Shown piece after piece: positions 43,047-54,711 of a stretch of DNA of 64,000 bases. Positions within the stretch are counted from its first letter, which is position 1. The number at the start of each line of letters is the position of its first letter. Position numbers and translations under genes: made by a program. This DNA comes from an uncultured Porphyromonas sp. Lineage in GTDB: Bacteria > Bacteroidota > Bacteroidia > Bacteroidales > Porphyromonadaceae. Under the pieces are notes generated by a model. It was given only the letters and a program-made list of their open reading frames with translations, was not told the origin of the DNA and ran no database searches. The stretch is taken from the NCBI GenBank assembly GCA_900539155.1, contig UQBE01000002.1:1-64000 (forward strand), read 5' to 3'.

Positions 43047-45107
43047 TTACTTCTTGAGCCAACGATCGAGCCAGTCGAAGAAGGTGCGCTGCCACAGGAG
43101 TGCATTCTGCGGCTTGAGGACCCAGTGCGTCTCCTCGGGGAAGAGTAGCATCTTCGTCGGTACACCACGCATCTTAGCAGCGTCAAAGGCCATCATACCC
43201 TGCGAAGCGAGGATACGGAAGTCATGCTCTCCGTGAATGATCAGGATAGGCGTATCCCACTTGTCAACCAGTTTGTGAGGGGAATTGGCAAAGGTGCGCT
43301 GAGCCGTAGCGTTGTCCTTTTCCCAAGGAGCACCACCCATATCCCAGTTAGCAAACCACTTCTCCTCGGTCTCGAGATACTGCGCCTCGAGGTTGAAGAT
43401 ACCCGCATGTGCGATGAAGGCTGCGAAGCGACCCTCGTGTACACCAGCTAGGTAGTAGACTGAGTAACCACCGTAGCTAGCGCCCACAGCGCCCATACGA
43501 TCTGGTGCGATGAAGGGCTCTTGCTTCATGAGGTCTGCTGCGGTGAGGTAGTCCTGTATGTTCTGCCCGCTGTAGTCGCCACGGATTTGCTCGTTCCACG
43601 CCTTGCCAAAGCCTGGCACGCCGTGGCGGTTCGGTAGGATGACGATATAGCCTTGCTCCGCCATGATGCGGGGATTCCAGCGGTAAGACCAGAACTGGCT
43701 GATGGTATTTTGCGGGCCACCCTGACAGTAGAGAAGAGAGGGGTACCGCTTGTTCTTGTCAAAGTGCGGTGGGTAGAGTACCCATGTGAGCATCTTACCG
43801 CCGTCGGTCGTAGGCATCCAGCGCTTTTCGCAAGTTAGGTCGCCCAGTTGGCTCATCATCGGCTTGTCTTCCTCAGTCAGTACGGTAGTCTTGCCGTTCT
43901 TCAGATTGACCATATAGAGCTCTGTCGGGTAGGTCATCGACTGGCGAGAAGCAACGCAGACGCCCTTGTCATTCATATCAAAGCCTGTGTAGTCGTACTG
44001 TCCGTCGGTGATTTGCTTAATCTTGCCATTAGACAGCTGATAGCTGTAGAGGTGGGTCAGTGCCTCACGGCAAGTGATGAAGTAAATGGTCTTGCTGTCG
44101 GCACTCCAGGTTGGATTGGCGATATTATACTCAAAGTCGGCCGTGAGGGGACGGTACTGCTTCTTTGCCAAGTCGTAGAGATACATAACCTGTAGGTCAG
44201 ACTCGTAGCCATCGTGCTCCATGCCGATCCAGATGAGCGAGCGACCGTCGGGGCTGAAGACAGGGTTCGTGTCGTAGCCCATGAGACCTTCGCTTACATT
44301 GCTCGTCTCACCAGTAGATACATTATATAGGTAGATGTCGCTATTCGTCGAGAGGCTGTACTCCAGTCCCGTCTTCTTGCGGCAGGCGTAGGCAATCAGG
44401 TTACCATCAGGGCTGAAAGCTATATCCTCGATACCGTTGAAGGGACGCATAGGAGCCTCGTAGGGCTCACCCTCAAGTAGGTCTAGTCCCTTGGTGATAG
44501 GCTGTGCCGTAACCTTTGCGATAAAGGGGTGTGGCATCGTCGAGACCCACTCGTCCCAGTGCTTGTACATCAGGTCCTCGATGATACGTGCGTCAGCCTT
44601 GTCTAGGTCAGGATAGACGTCGGTGACGACGGGGCGAGCCTTGATATCCTGTACGTAGAGCAGCGTCGTCTCATCGGGTGAGAAGAGGTAGTCGACGATT
44701 CCCCCGTCGATAGCTGTGAGCTGGCGCTCTGCCCCATCACTGAGGGTGCGTGCGAAGAGCTGCATGCCCTGGTCGGTGCCACGCATGAAGTATATCTGCT
44801 TACCGTCACGGCTCCAGCGCGGGGTGTACTCGCTACTAGAGGAGGGTGCGGTCAGCTCGGTACGTCCCGTGCCGTCGCTATTGATGAGGTAGATAGAGGT
44901 GCGGCTGTTATTGTCCTGAATAGAGGGTTGCGAGACGTTGTAGACCACCTGCTTGCCACTGGGGGCGAGTGCGTAGCTCCCTACACGAGGTAGTGTGAGG
45001 AGCAGCTCTGGGGTCATCTGCTGTGTGTGTTGCTGTGCGGTCATAGGCAGAGCGAATGTGGTGAGTATGAGAGCCACAAGGCTACGAAACAAGTTTCTTC
45101 TAGTCAT
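43047..45107 (-). CDS. S9 family peptidase, dipeptidyl-peptidase 5-like
   Basis: This periplasmic serine peptidase removes dipeptides during growth on proteins, a main carbon source of Porphyromonas. ATG 45107 (686 residues) gives a signal peptide (MTRRNLFRSLVALILTTFAL, then PMTAQQ); an earlier in-frame start would cross the promoter. A WD/beta-propeller domain (repeats like YTPRWSRDGKQIYFM and IAFSPDGNLIAY) precedes the alpha/beta-hydrolase domain with GASYGGYS (nucleophile Ser), HGEHDFRI (Asp) and ETHWVL (His). Length and layout match P. gingivalis DPP5 as recalled. Confidence 0.9.
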   Translation of the reverse strand: MTRRNLFRSLVALILTTFALPMTAQQHTQQMTPELLLTLPRVGSYALAPSGKQVVYNVSQPSIQDNNSRTSIYLINSDGTGRTELTAPSSSSEYTPRWSRDGKQIYFMRGTDQGMQLFARTLSDGAERQLTAIDGGIVDYLFSPDETTLLYVQDIKARPVVTDVYPDLDKADARIIEDLMYKHWDEWVSTMPHPFIAKVTAQPITKGLDLLEGEPYEAPMRPFNGIEDIAFSPDGNLIAYACRKKTGLEYSLSTNSDIYLYNVSTGETSNVSEGLMGYDTNPVFSPDGRSLIWIGMEHDGYESDLQVMYLYDLAKKQYRPLTADFEYNIANPTWSADSKTIYFITCREALTHLYSYQLSNGKIKQITDGQYDYTGFDMNDKGVCVASRQSMTYPTELYMVNLKNGKTTVLTEEDKPMMSQLGDLTCEKRWMPTTDGGKMLTWVLYPPHFDKNKRYPSLLYCQGGPQNTISQFWSYRWNPRIMAEQGYIVILPNRHGVPGFGKAWNEQIRGDYSGQNIQDYLTAADLMKQEPFIAPDRMGAVGASYGGYSVYYLAGVHEGRFAAFIAHAGIFNLEAQYLETEEKWFANWDMGGAPWEKDNATAQRTFANSPHKLVDKWDTPILIIHGEHDFRILASQGMMAFDAAKMRGVPTKMLLFPEETHWVLKPQNALLWQRTFFDWLDRWLKK

Positions 45108-45168
45108 AGGATAGCGTGAAAGGTGTGATCGCCCATCAGGTGGCGACCCTAGTTTATTGAATACTCTC

Positions 45169-45176
45169 CAAAGGTA
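45169..45176 (-). promoter_or_regulatory. -7 box TACCTTTG for the DPP5 gene
   Basis: It is a perfect box about 60 nt before the ATG at 45107. Confidence 0.7.
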
Positions 45177-45246
45177 CGACTTTCGCCTCATATGAGGACG
45201 ACCAGCGAGGAGTAGATTGGGTTACTACATATATAATGTGTTACCT

Positions 45247-45293
45247 CTGCCCTCTAATTTCTAACCTCTAACTTCTAATCTCTAATTACCCTC
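45247..45293. repeat. CTCTAAC heptads before element copy 4
   Basis: About five CTCTAAT/CTCTAAC/TTCTAAC heptads follow TGTTACCTCTGCC, the same order as before copy 2. Confidence 0.85.
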
Positions 45294-45526
45294 CTTTCTC
45301 GAATATCCACGTGGAAAATCTCAAATCTCCACGTGGATATTTTTTATTTTCCACGTGGGCGTCATTCATTTCCTCCGAAGTTTCATTTGATTCCTCCGAA
45401 GAATTTTTTCTTCCCCACGTGGAAAATAAAAATTCTCCACGTGGATATTTCGAAATATCCACGTGGAGAATCCGTTTTTCCCGACATAGGACCGTATCGA
45501 TATGTCGTCGGGTCTAAATTATTGTG
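45294..45526 (+). repeat. six-box CCACGTGG element, copy 4
   Basis: Boxes start at 45307, 45329, 45351, 45415, 45437 and 45459. All six are intact and 45437-45466 is a perfect 30-bp palindrome. It lies between the end of eno and the start of the DPP5 gene, both on the minus strand. Confidence 0.95.
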
Positions 45527-45551
45527 AGACTGTTGACTTTTGCAATAGTCT
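45526..45551. repeat. GAGACTGTTG hairpin after copy 4
   Basis: It follows directly on the right end of copy 4 (...TAAATTATTGT). After it comes TATATATAATGCGTCA, shared with the sequence after the hairpin at 33885-33911. Confidence 0.85.
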
Positions 45552-45594
45552 ATATATAATGCGTCAGCCCTGGCGAGTAGAGCATAGTAAAAGC

Positions 45595-45631
45595 GGAGTA
45601 CCGAGAGAGGTCATCCCTCCTCTGGTACCCC
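45595..45631 (-). terminator. terminator of eno
   Basis: A roughly 16-bp imperfect stem (45595-45610/45616-45631) lies 29 nt after the eno stop codon. On the minus strand it is followed by GCTTTTACT. Confidence 0.6.
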
Positions 45632-45659
45632 GCCGATGGTCTTGCGATGAAGCTACGTG

Positions 45660-47165
<1,506 letters not shown>

Positions 47166-47172
47166 TCAAGTT

Positions 47173-48066
47173 ATGACACAAGAATCATTCATTCGCCTAG
47201 ATGGCAAGACCACTGCGACCGAGATCAAGAAGGAGATCGCCAAGGAGGTACAGCAGATGGTCGCTGCGGGGCAGCGTCCGCCCTGTCTAGGTGCTATCAT
47301 CGTGGGGCATGACGGTGCCAGCGAGACCTACATAGCAAGTAAAATCAAGGCTTGTGAGGAGGTCGGCTTCATCTCTCTGACGAAGCGCTTTGACGAGACG
47401 ATTACGCAGGAGGAGCTCATCGCTGAGATCGAGCAGCTCAACAAGGATCCCGAGGTGGATGGCTTTATCGTCCAGCTACCCCTGCCGAAGCATATTGACG
47501 AGCAGGCGGTCATTCACGCTGTTGACTACCGCAAGGATGTGGATGGCTTCCACCCAATCAACGTGGGACTCCTCAGCCTTGGCGAGCCGTGCCTCGTGCC
47601 AGCCACGCCTAAGGGGGTCATCGAGCTACTCAAGCACTACAACATCAGCACGGAGGGCAAGCATGTGGTAGTCCTCGGACGAAGCAACATCGTCGGCAAA
47701 CCAATCGCGCAGCTCTTCCTCCAGAAGGGTGCGCAGGGCAATGCGACCGTAACGATCTGTCACAGCCGTACGAAGGACATTGCCTCCATCTGCCGTCAGG
47801 CTGACATCGTCGTCGCTGCGATCGGCATACCGCTTTTTGTCAAGAAGGAGATGGTCAAGGAGGGCGCCATTGTCATTGACGTGGGCATCACACGTGTCCC
47901 CGATGCAACGAAGAAAAGCGGCTCTCGCATCGTGGGCGATGTCGACTTTGACGAGGTTGCTCCGCTCTGCTCTTACATCACGCCTGTGCCAGGCGGTGTA
48001 GGACCTATGACTATTATCACGCTGATGCGCAACACAATCCTGGCTCGTCAGCTACGTCAGAAGTAA
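47173..48066 (+). CDS. folD: methylenetetrahydrofolate dehydrogenase/cyclohydrolase
   Basis: This bifunctional one-carbon enzyme has 297 residues. It has the substrate/catalytic block [16 protein letters not shown] (YxxxK), [24 protein letters not shown] (cofactor) and the C-terminal [12 protein letters not shown]. All family signatures are intact. mfd starts 12 nt downstream. Confidence 0.96.
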   Translation: MTQESFIRLDGKTTATEIKKEIAKEVQQMVAAGQRPPCLGAIIVGHDGASETYIASKIKACEEVGFISLTKRFDETITQEELIAEIEQLNKDPEVDGFIVQLPLPKHIDEQAVIHAVDYRKDVDGFHPINVGLLSLGEPCLVPATPKGVIELLKHYNISTEGKHVVVLGRSNIVGKPIAQLFLQKGAQGNATVTICHSRTKDIASICRQADIVVAAIGIPLFVKKEMVKEGAIVIDVGITRVPDATKKSGSRIVGDVDFDEVAPLCSYITPVPGGVGPMTIITLMRNTILARQLRQK

Positions 48067-48078
48067 TCCACTCTCCCT

Positions 48079-51000
48079 ATGTCCCTCCTCGACCTCTGGC
48101 ATGATCATCCGCGCATCGTAGAGCTTCGCCAAGCCCTACAGCAGGATCATTGTGTAGAGCTCGAGGGGGTGACCGCTTCGGCGCCCGCCTTTATCCTGGC
48201 CACCTTGGCGCGTGAGACTCCTTATCTGGTGATCGCCGAGGATGCCGATAGCGCGGGCTATATGTTGGGCGACCTAGAGGCTCTAGGGGTCAAAGCTTAC
48301 TACTACCCCTCAGCCTTCAATAGACACATCAAATATGGTCAGCGAGAGCCAGCGCAAGAGGTGCTGCGTGCCGAACTGCTCACCGCACTGGCTGCGGGCG
48401 ACGCACCGCTCATCGTCTCCTATCCAGCAGCTCTTGCCGAGGCTATCCCCACACAGCAGGAGGTGGCGCAGAGCTGCTTCACGCTCAGCGTGGGCGATGT
48501 AATCAGCCGTGACACGCTACGAGAGCGACTGCTCGAGGAGGGCTTCGAAGAGGTAGACTACGTTTACAGTCCCGGTCAAGTGGTCTACCGTGGGAGTCTC
48601 GTGGACATCTTTTCTTACGGGAGCACCTACCCGTACCGAATTGACTTCTTTGACGATGAGATTGAGAGCATCCGTCGCTTTGACATTGAGAGTCAGCTCT
48701 CTGTGGATCAGTGCGAGCGGGCCGAGATAGCACCAGCACTGCAGGTGCAGAGTGGCACCGCCTCGGCAGATGGTGAGCAGACTTCACTCTTGTCGCTCCT
48801 ATCCTCTGACTATCAGCTCTGGATCAGTCGCTACGACTCTCTAGCAGAGGAGTGGCAGAGCCTGTACGATGCGGAGATGGCGGTCGACTACGAGGGCGCC
48901 TTCGCTACCCAAGAGGAGATGCGCCAGTTACTAGTGCCCTGTGCGACCCTGCAGAGACAGGTGGCTCAGCATCGGCAGATATTTGCCAAACCGACTGAAA
49001 AGCCACTGGAGGAGTGCGGACACGTAGCTTTTGCGACGAAGCCTCAGTTACTGATTCATCGGCACTTTGACCTACTAGTTGAAGAGTTGCAACTGCGTAA
49101 GCGAGGCTTCTTCAAGAGCTACTTCCTCTCCGAGTCGTCTGCACAGGCGCAGCGCCTCAAGGAGATACTCATCGAGCGTGAAGCTGAGGAGCTCCTCCCC
49201 GAGTGGGTGCCACTAGTCGTTCACGAGGGCTTTGAGGATAAAGACCTGGACATCTTGCTCCTGACGGATCATCAGGTCTTCGACCGCTACCACCACTACC
49301 AGCTCAAGAGCGAGCGCATACGCAATGCCGATGCGGCCATATCGCTCAAGGAGCTACACACCATCGCCCCAGGAGACTACATCGTCCACAGTGACCACGG
49401 CGTGGGGCAGTTCGACGGACTCCTCACCACGGAGGTAGACGGCAAGCCACGTGAGGTGGTCAAGCTAGTTTACCAAAACAAAGATGTGCTCCTCGTGAGC
49501 ATCCACAGTCTGCACAAGCTCTCCAAGTACCAAGCACAAGAGGAGGGTTCGCCACAGCTGAGCCGTCTAGGCACAGGAGCCTGGACAAAGCTCAAGGAGC
49601 GTGCAAAGACAAAGATTAAGTCGGTCGCCCGTGATCTCATTGCGCTCTACGCAGCGCGCAAGGAGCAGCCGGGCTTTGCCTTTTCGCCCGATAGCTATCT
49701 TCAGCACGAGATGGAGGCTTCCTTTGCCTATGAAGAGACGCCCGACCAACTGAAAGCGATCGAGCAAATCAAGGCGGATATGGAGAGTGACCGCCCGATG
49801 GACCGATTAGTCTGCGGAGATGTGGGATTTGGCAAGACGGAGGTGGCGATACGAGCAGCCTTCAAGGCGGTCGCCGACAGCAAGCAAGTGGCGGTCTTGG
49901 TGCCGACGACGATATTGGCCTACCAACATTTCCAGACCTTTAGCCAGCGACTCGAGGGGTTGCCCTGCCGTATCGAGTACCTCTCAAGGGCTAAGAGCGA
50001 CAAGCAGTCGAAGGCTATCCTAGCAGACCTAGCGGAGGGACGAGTAGACATATTAATAGGTACGCACCGGCTGCTGGGCAAGGGGGTAACCTTCAAGTCG
50101 CTCGGGCTACTTATCATAGACGAGGAGCAGAAGTTTGGCGTCAAGGCTAAGGAGCAGCTCCGCAAGCTACAGGTCAACGTAGATACGCTCACGCTCTCGG
50201 CGACACCGATACCCCGCACCCTACAGTTCTCCCTAATGGGTGCTCGTGACCTCTCCAACATCAATACGCCACCGCGCAATCGTCAGCCAGTCACGACACG
50301 ACTCATTCGCTGGTCGCAAGAGACCATCGCCGATGCCATCGGATATGAGCTAGCACGGCACGGTCAAGTCTTCTTCGTCCACAACCGCATCGAGTCAATC
50401 CACGCAGTGGCTGGGCAGATACAGGAGTGCGTCCCCGGCATTCGCATCGCTATCGCCCACGGTCGTCTCAAGCCGAGTGAGACTGAGGAGATACTCCTAC
50501 GCTTTGCCGAGCAGGAGTACGACCTGCTCCTAGCGACCACCATTATAGAGAACGGTATCGACATGCCTAATGTCAATACAATTATCATCAACTCCGCTCA
50601 CCGCTACGGTCTGAGTGACCTGCACCAGCTCCGCGGACGTGTGGGGCGTGGTAGCCAGCGTGCCTACTGCTATCTGATCACCCCTCCGCTGGGTACTCTC
50701 ACAGAGGACGCGGCTCGTCGCGTGAAGGCCATCGAAAGTCTCTCCGACCTCGGCAGTGGCATGCGCATCGCCCTGCAGGACCTAGACATAAGAGGCGCTG
50801 GCAATATATTAGGTACCGAGCAAAGTGGCTTCATTGCGGACCTAGGCTTCGAGACTTACCGCAAAGTCTTTGAGGAGGCAGTGCGCGAGGTCAAGCAAGA
50901 GGACTTTGCAGCACTCTTTGCTGCTCAGACAGAGCAACAGGCGGAGCTGGGCAATGCGCTCACAGACACCACGATCGACACCGACCTCGACCTCTCCCTA

Positions 51001-51432
51001 CCTCACGAATACATACCGCAAGACAGCGAGCGCATATTGCTCTACCGTGAGCTAGACGAGCTGGCGAGCGACCGCGAGCTCAAAGAGTTCGCCGACCGGC
51101 TAGAGGATCGCTTCGGGCCACTGCCACCGCAGACGCGAGGGCTTCTCGTAGTACCTCGCCTGCGACGCTTAGCCAGCCACCTAGGCATCGTCAAGGTGTC
51201 GCTGCGTCGTGAGCAGATGATCCTCTTCCTCCCGCCTAGTGGCTCGGCATACTATCAGAGCAAAGCCTTCGACATACTCCTCAAGAGCGTGGCTAGCTAC
51301 GGCAAGGCGTGCGAAGTGCGCGAGACCCGTGAGGGGCACCGCAGCGTCAAGTGGCATAACGTCACCTCCGTCTATCAAGCCGACAAAATCCTCTCAACGC
51401 TCTACAAAGCGCTCTTCGCTCGCCCCGCTTGA
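48079..51432 (+). CDS. mfd: transcription-repair coupling factor
   Basis: This DNA translocase removes stalled RNA polymerase and recruits UvrA. In 1117 residues there are a UvrB-like N-terminal domain (about 1-330), the RNA polymerase-interacting domain (about 425-500, TIAPGDYIVHSDHGVGQFDG), and a RecG-like helicase with Walker A GDVGFGKTEVA and DEEQ (IIDEEQKFGVK). QLRGRVGRGSQRAYCYL (motif VI) and a C-terminal TRCF domain complete it. It ends the folD-mfd operon. Confidence 0.97.
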   Translation: MSLLDLWHDHPRIVELRQALQQDHCVELEGVTASAPAFILATLARETPYLVIAEDADSAGYMLGDLEALGVKAYYYPSAFNRHIKYGQREPAQEVLRAELLTALAAGDAPLIVSYPAALAEAIPTQQEVAQSCFTLSVGDVISRDTLRERLLEEGFEEVDYVYSPGQVVYRGSLVDIFSYGSTYPYRIDFFDDEIESIRRFDIESQLSVDQCERAEIAPALQVQSGTASADGEQTSLLSLLSSDYQLWISRYDSLAEEWQSLYDAEMAVDYEGAFATQEEMRQLLVPCATLQRQVAQHRQIFAKPTEKPLEECGHVAFATKPQLLIHRHFDLLVEELQLRKRGFFKSYFLSESSAQAQRLKEILIEREAEELLPEWVPLVVHEGFEDKDLDILLLTDHQVFDRYHHYQLKSERIRNADAAISLKELHTIAPGDYIVHSDHGVGQFDGLLTTEVDGKPREVVKLVYQNKDVLLVSIHSLHKLSKYQAQEEGSPQLSRLGTGAWTKLKERAKTKIKSVARDLIALYAARKEQPGFAFSPDSYLQHEMEASFAYEETPDQLKAIEQIKADMESDRPMDRLVCGDVGFGKTEVAIRAAFKAVADSKQVAVLVPTTILAYQHFQTFSQRLEGLPCRIEYLSRAKSDKQSKAILADLAEGRVDILIGTHRLLGKGVTFKSLGLLIIDEEQKFGVKAKEQLRKLQVNVDTLTLSATPIPRTLQFSLMGARDLSNINTPPRNRQPVTTRLIRWSQETIADAIGYELARHGQVFFVHNRIESIHAVAGQIQECVPGIRIAIAHGRLKPSETEEILLRFAEQEYDLLLATTIIENGIDMPNVNTIIINSAHRYGLSDLHQLRGRVGRGSQRAYCYLITPPLGTLTEDAARRVKAIESLSDLGSGMRIALQDLDIRGAGNILGTEQSGFIADLGFETYRKVFEEAVREVKQEDFAALFAAQTEQQAELGNALTDTTIDTDLDLSLPHEYIPQDSERILLYRELDELASDRELKEFADRLEDRFGPLPPQTRGLLVVPRLRRLASHLGIVKVSLRREQMILFLPPSGSAYYQSKAFDILLKSVASYGKACEVRETREGHRSVKWHNVTSVYQADKILSTLYKALFARPA

Positions 51433-51467
51433 CGGGTACCCCGCTGTCGTAATGTACGGAAGTGTCA

Positions 51468-51596
51468 AGTCGGAGAGCATCCGTTATATCAAAGCGGGAC
51501 GAACCCTGTAGGGACGCTCGGTCTGATGCAGCGGACGCTCTCCGACTAGACATTCTCCGTGACGATACTCTGTAGGGACGCACGGTCTGTGCGTCC
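51468..51596. repeat. intergenic inverted and direct repeats after mfd
   Basis: A 16-bp inverted repeat with one mismatch (51468-51483/51532-51547) is followed by a perfect 8-bp hairpin (51576-51583/51589-51596). A 20-bp segment reading CTGTAGGGACGC(T/A)CGGTCTG occurs twice (near 51506 and 51570). One or more of these may end transcription of mfd or ispE, which converge here. A CCCGAACGACTGG motif shared with the palindrome at 133-168 lies at 51655-51667. Confidence 0.75.
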
Positions 51597-51672
51597 GTCC
51601 CCGTCAAAGTGAAACGTCGTCAAGATTGTTCGACAACGGACAGGGGGGCACAACCCCGAACGACTGGCGGGG

Positions 51673-52533
51673 TCAGGAGAGGTGCTCGAGCCAGACGGGG
51701 AGGGCGGCGAGGTGGGTGGCGAGCGAGGAGGGGGCGGTGGCGGTGGATGACGAGAGGGGATTGTCGGGGAAGATGCCGTAGAGGGCGGTGCCGGAGCCGG
51801 ACATGGCGGCGTAGAGGGCTCCGTGACGGTAGAGCGTGTCTCGCAGAGTGGCTAGCTCGGGGTAGTGCGCGAAGACGACGCTCTCGAAGTCATTGACGAT
51901 GAGTTCTCGCCAGTGCGCTATCGGTTGCTCGAGTAGTGTGGCAAGCTTGCCCTCCGCCTCGGGGTGGCGTGTCACCTGTCGGTACGCCTCGGCGGTGCTC
52001 ATGCCGATGGGGGGCTTGACGACGAGGAGCCATGTGCCGAGGAGCGCCGACGGCATCATGAGCGGTGTGAGCCGTTCGCCACGACCTGTGACCAGCACGG
52101 GGCGGGACTGGATGAAGAAGGGGCAGTCGCTGCCGAGCTCCCCAGCCAACGTCTCCAGTTGTTCCGGAGAAAGCTCTAAGCGGCACAGTTCGTTGATTGC
52201 TAGAAGCGTGTAGGCAGCATCGGCGGAGCCACCACCGAGTCCAGCTTCCGTGGGGATGCGCTTCACGAGCTTGAGCCGTAGCGGCGGTATCTCTGGGTGA
52301 TGCACTCGGAGTAGCTGTACCGCTTTGTAGATTAGATTGCGCTCGATGGGTAGCTCGCCTGCTAGCCCCTCTATCTCGTATCTGTCGTCCGTAGCTCCAG
52401 ATGCCAGGGTTACTGTGAGCTGGTCCGCCCAGCCAATGGGGAGCATACAGCTCTCGATGTCGTGGTAGCCGTCGGGGCGACGACGCAGGATGCGCAGCCC
52501 GAGGTTGATCTTAGCGTGTGGGTGTAGTATCAT
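51673..52533 (-). CDS. ispE: 4-diphosphocytidyl-2-C-methyl-D-erythritol kinase
   Basis: This GHMP kinase is the fourth step of the MEP isoprenoid pathway. In 286 residues it has HAKINLGLRILRRRPDGYHDIES at the N-terminus (quoted in part as AKINLGL), the ATP-binding PTEAGLGGGSADAA, and the third motif MSGSGTALYGIF. It lies 18 nt after recQ, probably in one transcript recJ-recQ-ispE. Confidence 0.95.
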   Translation of the reverse strand: MILHPHAKINLGLRILRRRPDGYHDIESCMLPIGWADQLTVTLASGATDDRYEIEGLAGELPIERNLIYKAVQLLRVHHPEIPPLRLKLVKRIPTEAGLGGGSADAAYTLLAINELCRLELSPEQLETLAGELGSDCPFFIQSRPVLVTGRGERLTPLMMPSALLGTWLLVVKPPIGMSTAEAYRQVTRHPEAEGKLATLLEQPIAHWRELIVNDFESVVFAHYPELATLRDTLYRHGALYAAMSGSGTALYGIFPDNPLSSSTATAPSSLATHLAALPVWLEHLS

Positions 52534-52551
52534 ATGGTGGTCACTCCTCGA

Positions 52552-54711
52552 TTACTTGTTCTTATATAGGTGTACTCCGTCGGTGCGGTAGCGGTCGTCC
52601 TCCTCGATGAGCTTCTGGAGGATCGGGAGCAACGCTTTCTCCTGAACTGAGAGCTTCTTTGCCAAGTCAGACAAGGTGATTGATGGCTCCTCAGATTGCT
52701 CTAAGAGGGTCTTGAGGCTCGTCTCTAGATTGCTCCTATGGGGCTGTGAACTTGCCTTGCGAGCTAGGCAAAGGTCACAGCGTCCGCACGGCTCAGCCTG
52801 ATGCTCGCCGAAGTAGTTCAGAAGTATCGCCTGTCGGCAGCCCTGCTGACCGTCTAGGTATGCGAGCGTAGCGGCTAGTCGCCGGCTCATAGTCTCTTTG
52901 CGCAGCTCGTACACCTCGGGGGGGATGAGGAAGTGGTGCTTGCGCTCTCGTCGGGTGTAGAAGATGATACGGGGTAGGCGCTTCCGTGGCACGTAGTGTA
53001 TGATGCCACGCTTGCTCAGCCCCACGAGCGTATCGTAGACCTCTTGCCCCGACAGATGGGTCTGAATGGATAGTGTGCGCTCATCGATGAAGACGTAGTC
53101 GGCGAAGAGTCCCGAGTAGTTTCTCAAGACCGCTCGTAGCACCTTGTCATCTTGGTCCGAGAGTCCACGGATGTAATAGAGCTCCTCCCGGGATACCTCG
53201 ACGATGAGTCGTGAGCGCGCCTCGTCTAGGAGCAGTTCCCAGGCGCCCGCAAGCTCAAGGATATGCAGGGCACTCAGGCTCTGTATAGGGTGTAAGTGCT
53301 GAGAGCGGACGAACGCCTCGAGGTCAATCTCGTAGCTACGCCCCAATCCCTCGCCGAGCCCTACTTGCAGGTAACTGTAGAGCGTGTCATAAACCTCTCG
53401 TATGTACTCTTTGCTGGGAAATTCGTTCTGCACCCGCTGCAGGAGCATTCCTCTATCTCGTCGCTCGTATAGGGTTACAGCAAAGGATCTCTGCCCATCG
53501 CGGCCGGCTCGCCCCGCTTCCTGGAAATATTCCTCCAGAGCCACCGGCATACTCCAGTGCACCACGAGACGCACATCGGGCTTGTCGATACCCATGCCGA
53601 AGGCATTCGTGCAGACCATGACCCGCACGTCACCTGCCATCCATGCGTTTTGCTTGATTTCACGCTCCGCATGGGTCAGACCAGCATGGTAGTAGTGTGC
53701 CGAGACGCCTGCCTCCTGAATCATCTTGGCTAGCTCTTGCGTCTTCTTGCGATTGCGACAGTAGACGATGGCACTCCCCTCTGTGGAGGTGAGGATATGA
53801 AGGAGCTCCGTCGCCTTGTCCGTCGTGGGGCGCACGATATACTGCAGGTTGTCCCGAGCGAATGAGCTACTGATGACATGTGGTTCGCGAAAGGATAGAC
53901 GCGCCATGACATCCTCCACGACCTCGGGTGTAGCGGTAGCGGTGAGTGCTAGGAGAGGAACGGCTGGATAGTAGCGACGTATCTCGGCAATCTTGAGATA
54001 ACTCGGGCGGAAGTCGTAGCCCCACTGCGAGATACAGTGGCACTCGTCCACCACGATGAGCGATACGGGCAGGCTGGGTAGGCAGGCCTGAAAGAGTGGC
54101 GATGCGAGCCGCTCAGGCGATAGATAGAGAAACTTGTAGTCTCCGTAGAGACAGTTGTCCAGAGCTCTCTGTATCTCTTTGTACTCCATCCCCGAGTGGA
54201 TAGCCGTGGCGAGCATACCCCGCTTGTTGAGACCGTCCACCTGATCCTTCATCAGTGCTATGAGAGGCGTCACGACTAGCGTCAGCCCGTCGAGTAGCAT
54301 GGTCGGCACCTGAAAGGTGATACTCTTACCACCACCCGTAGGTAGCAGACCGAGGGTATCTCGCCCCGCCAAGACACTCTCGATAATCTCCGCCTGCTTG
54401 AGGCGAAAAGCGGGATAGCCCCAGTAGCGATGCAGAACGTCCAGCGGGGTCGTCGCTGGTTCTGTCGACGAGCTCGCCGAGGAGTCCGCCGAGGAGTCCG
54501 CCGTAGCGTCTGGGTCTGTCTGCACCGAGCCAGATAGCTGCTCCCGCTCTGCCTGGTCTGGTGGTGACTCCAGCCATCTCGTCTGCAGTGCCGCCTGCTC
54601 CTCGAGGATGCGATCCCAGTCGATGACCTCGCGCTCCTCGGCAGCTGTCTCCTCAGGGAGACTAGCGCTGGTCGGCAAAGAGGTCTTCTCCGGGTTGCTG
54701 TGACTTGACAT
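52552..54711 (-). CDS. recQ: RecQ-family ATP-dependent DNA helicase
   Basis: This 3'-5' helicase acts in recombination and fork repair. In 719 residues there is a roughly 90-residue acidic, Ser-rich N-terminal extension, then the SF2 core with LPTGGGKSITFQVP, DECHCISQWGYDFRPSY and QEAGRAGRDG. A zinc-binding RQC-like region (CRQAILLNYFGE...CGRCDLC) follows. No typical HRDC domain is seen; the last 60 residues look like a winged helix or HTH. Its start lies 50 nt inside recJ, so coupling is likely. Confidence 0.93.
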   Translation of the reverse strand: MSSHSNPEKTSLPTSASLPEETAAEEREVIDWDRILEEQAALQTRWLESPPDQAEREQLSGSVQTDPDATADSSADSSASSSTEPATTPLDVLHRYWGYPAFRLKQAEIIESVLAGRDTLGLLPTGGGKSITFQVPTMLLDGLTLVVTPLIALMKDQVDGLNKRGMLATAIHSGMEYKEIQRALDNCLYGDYKFLYLSPERLASPLFQACLPSLPVSLIVVDECHCISQWGYDFRPSYLKIAEIRRYYPAVPLLALTATATPEVVEDVMARLSFREPHVISSSFARDNLQYIVRPTTDKATELLHILTSTEGSAIVYCRNRKKTQELAKMIQEAGVSAHYYHAGLTHAEREIKQNAWMAGDVRVMVCTNAFGMGIDKPDVRLVVHWSMPVALEEYFQEAGRAGRDGQRSFAVTLYERRDRGMLLQRVQNEFPSKEYIREVYDTLYSYLQVGLGEGLGRSYEIDLEAFVRSQHLHPIQSLSALHILELAGAWELLLDEARSRLIVEVSREELYYIRGLSDQDDKVLRAVLRNYSGLFADYVFIDERTLSIQTHLSGQEVYDTLVGLSKRGIIHYVPRKRLPRIIFYTRRERKHHFLIPPEVYELRKETMSRRLAATLAYLDGQQGCRQAILLNYFGEHQAEPCGRCDLCLARKASSQPHRSNLETSLKTLLEQSEEPSITLSDLAKKLSVQEKALLPILQKLIEEDDRYRTDGVHLYKNK

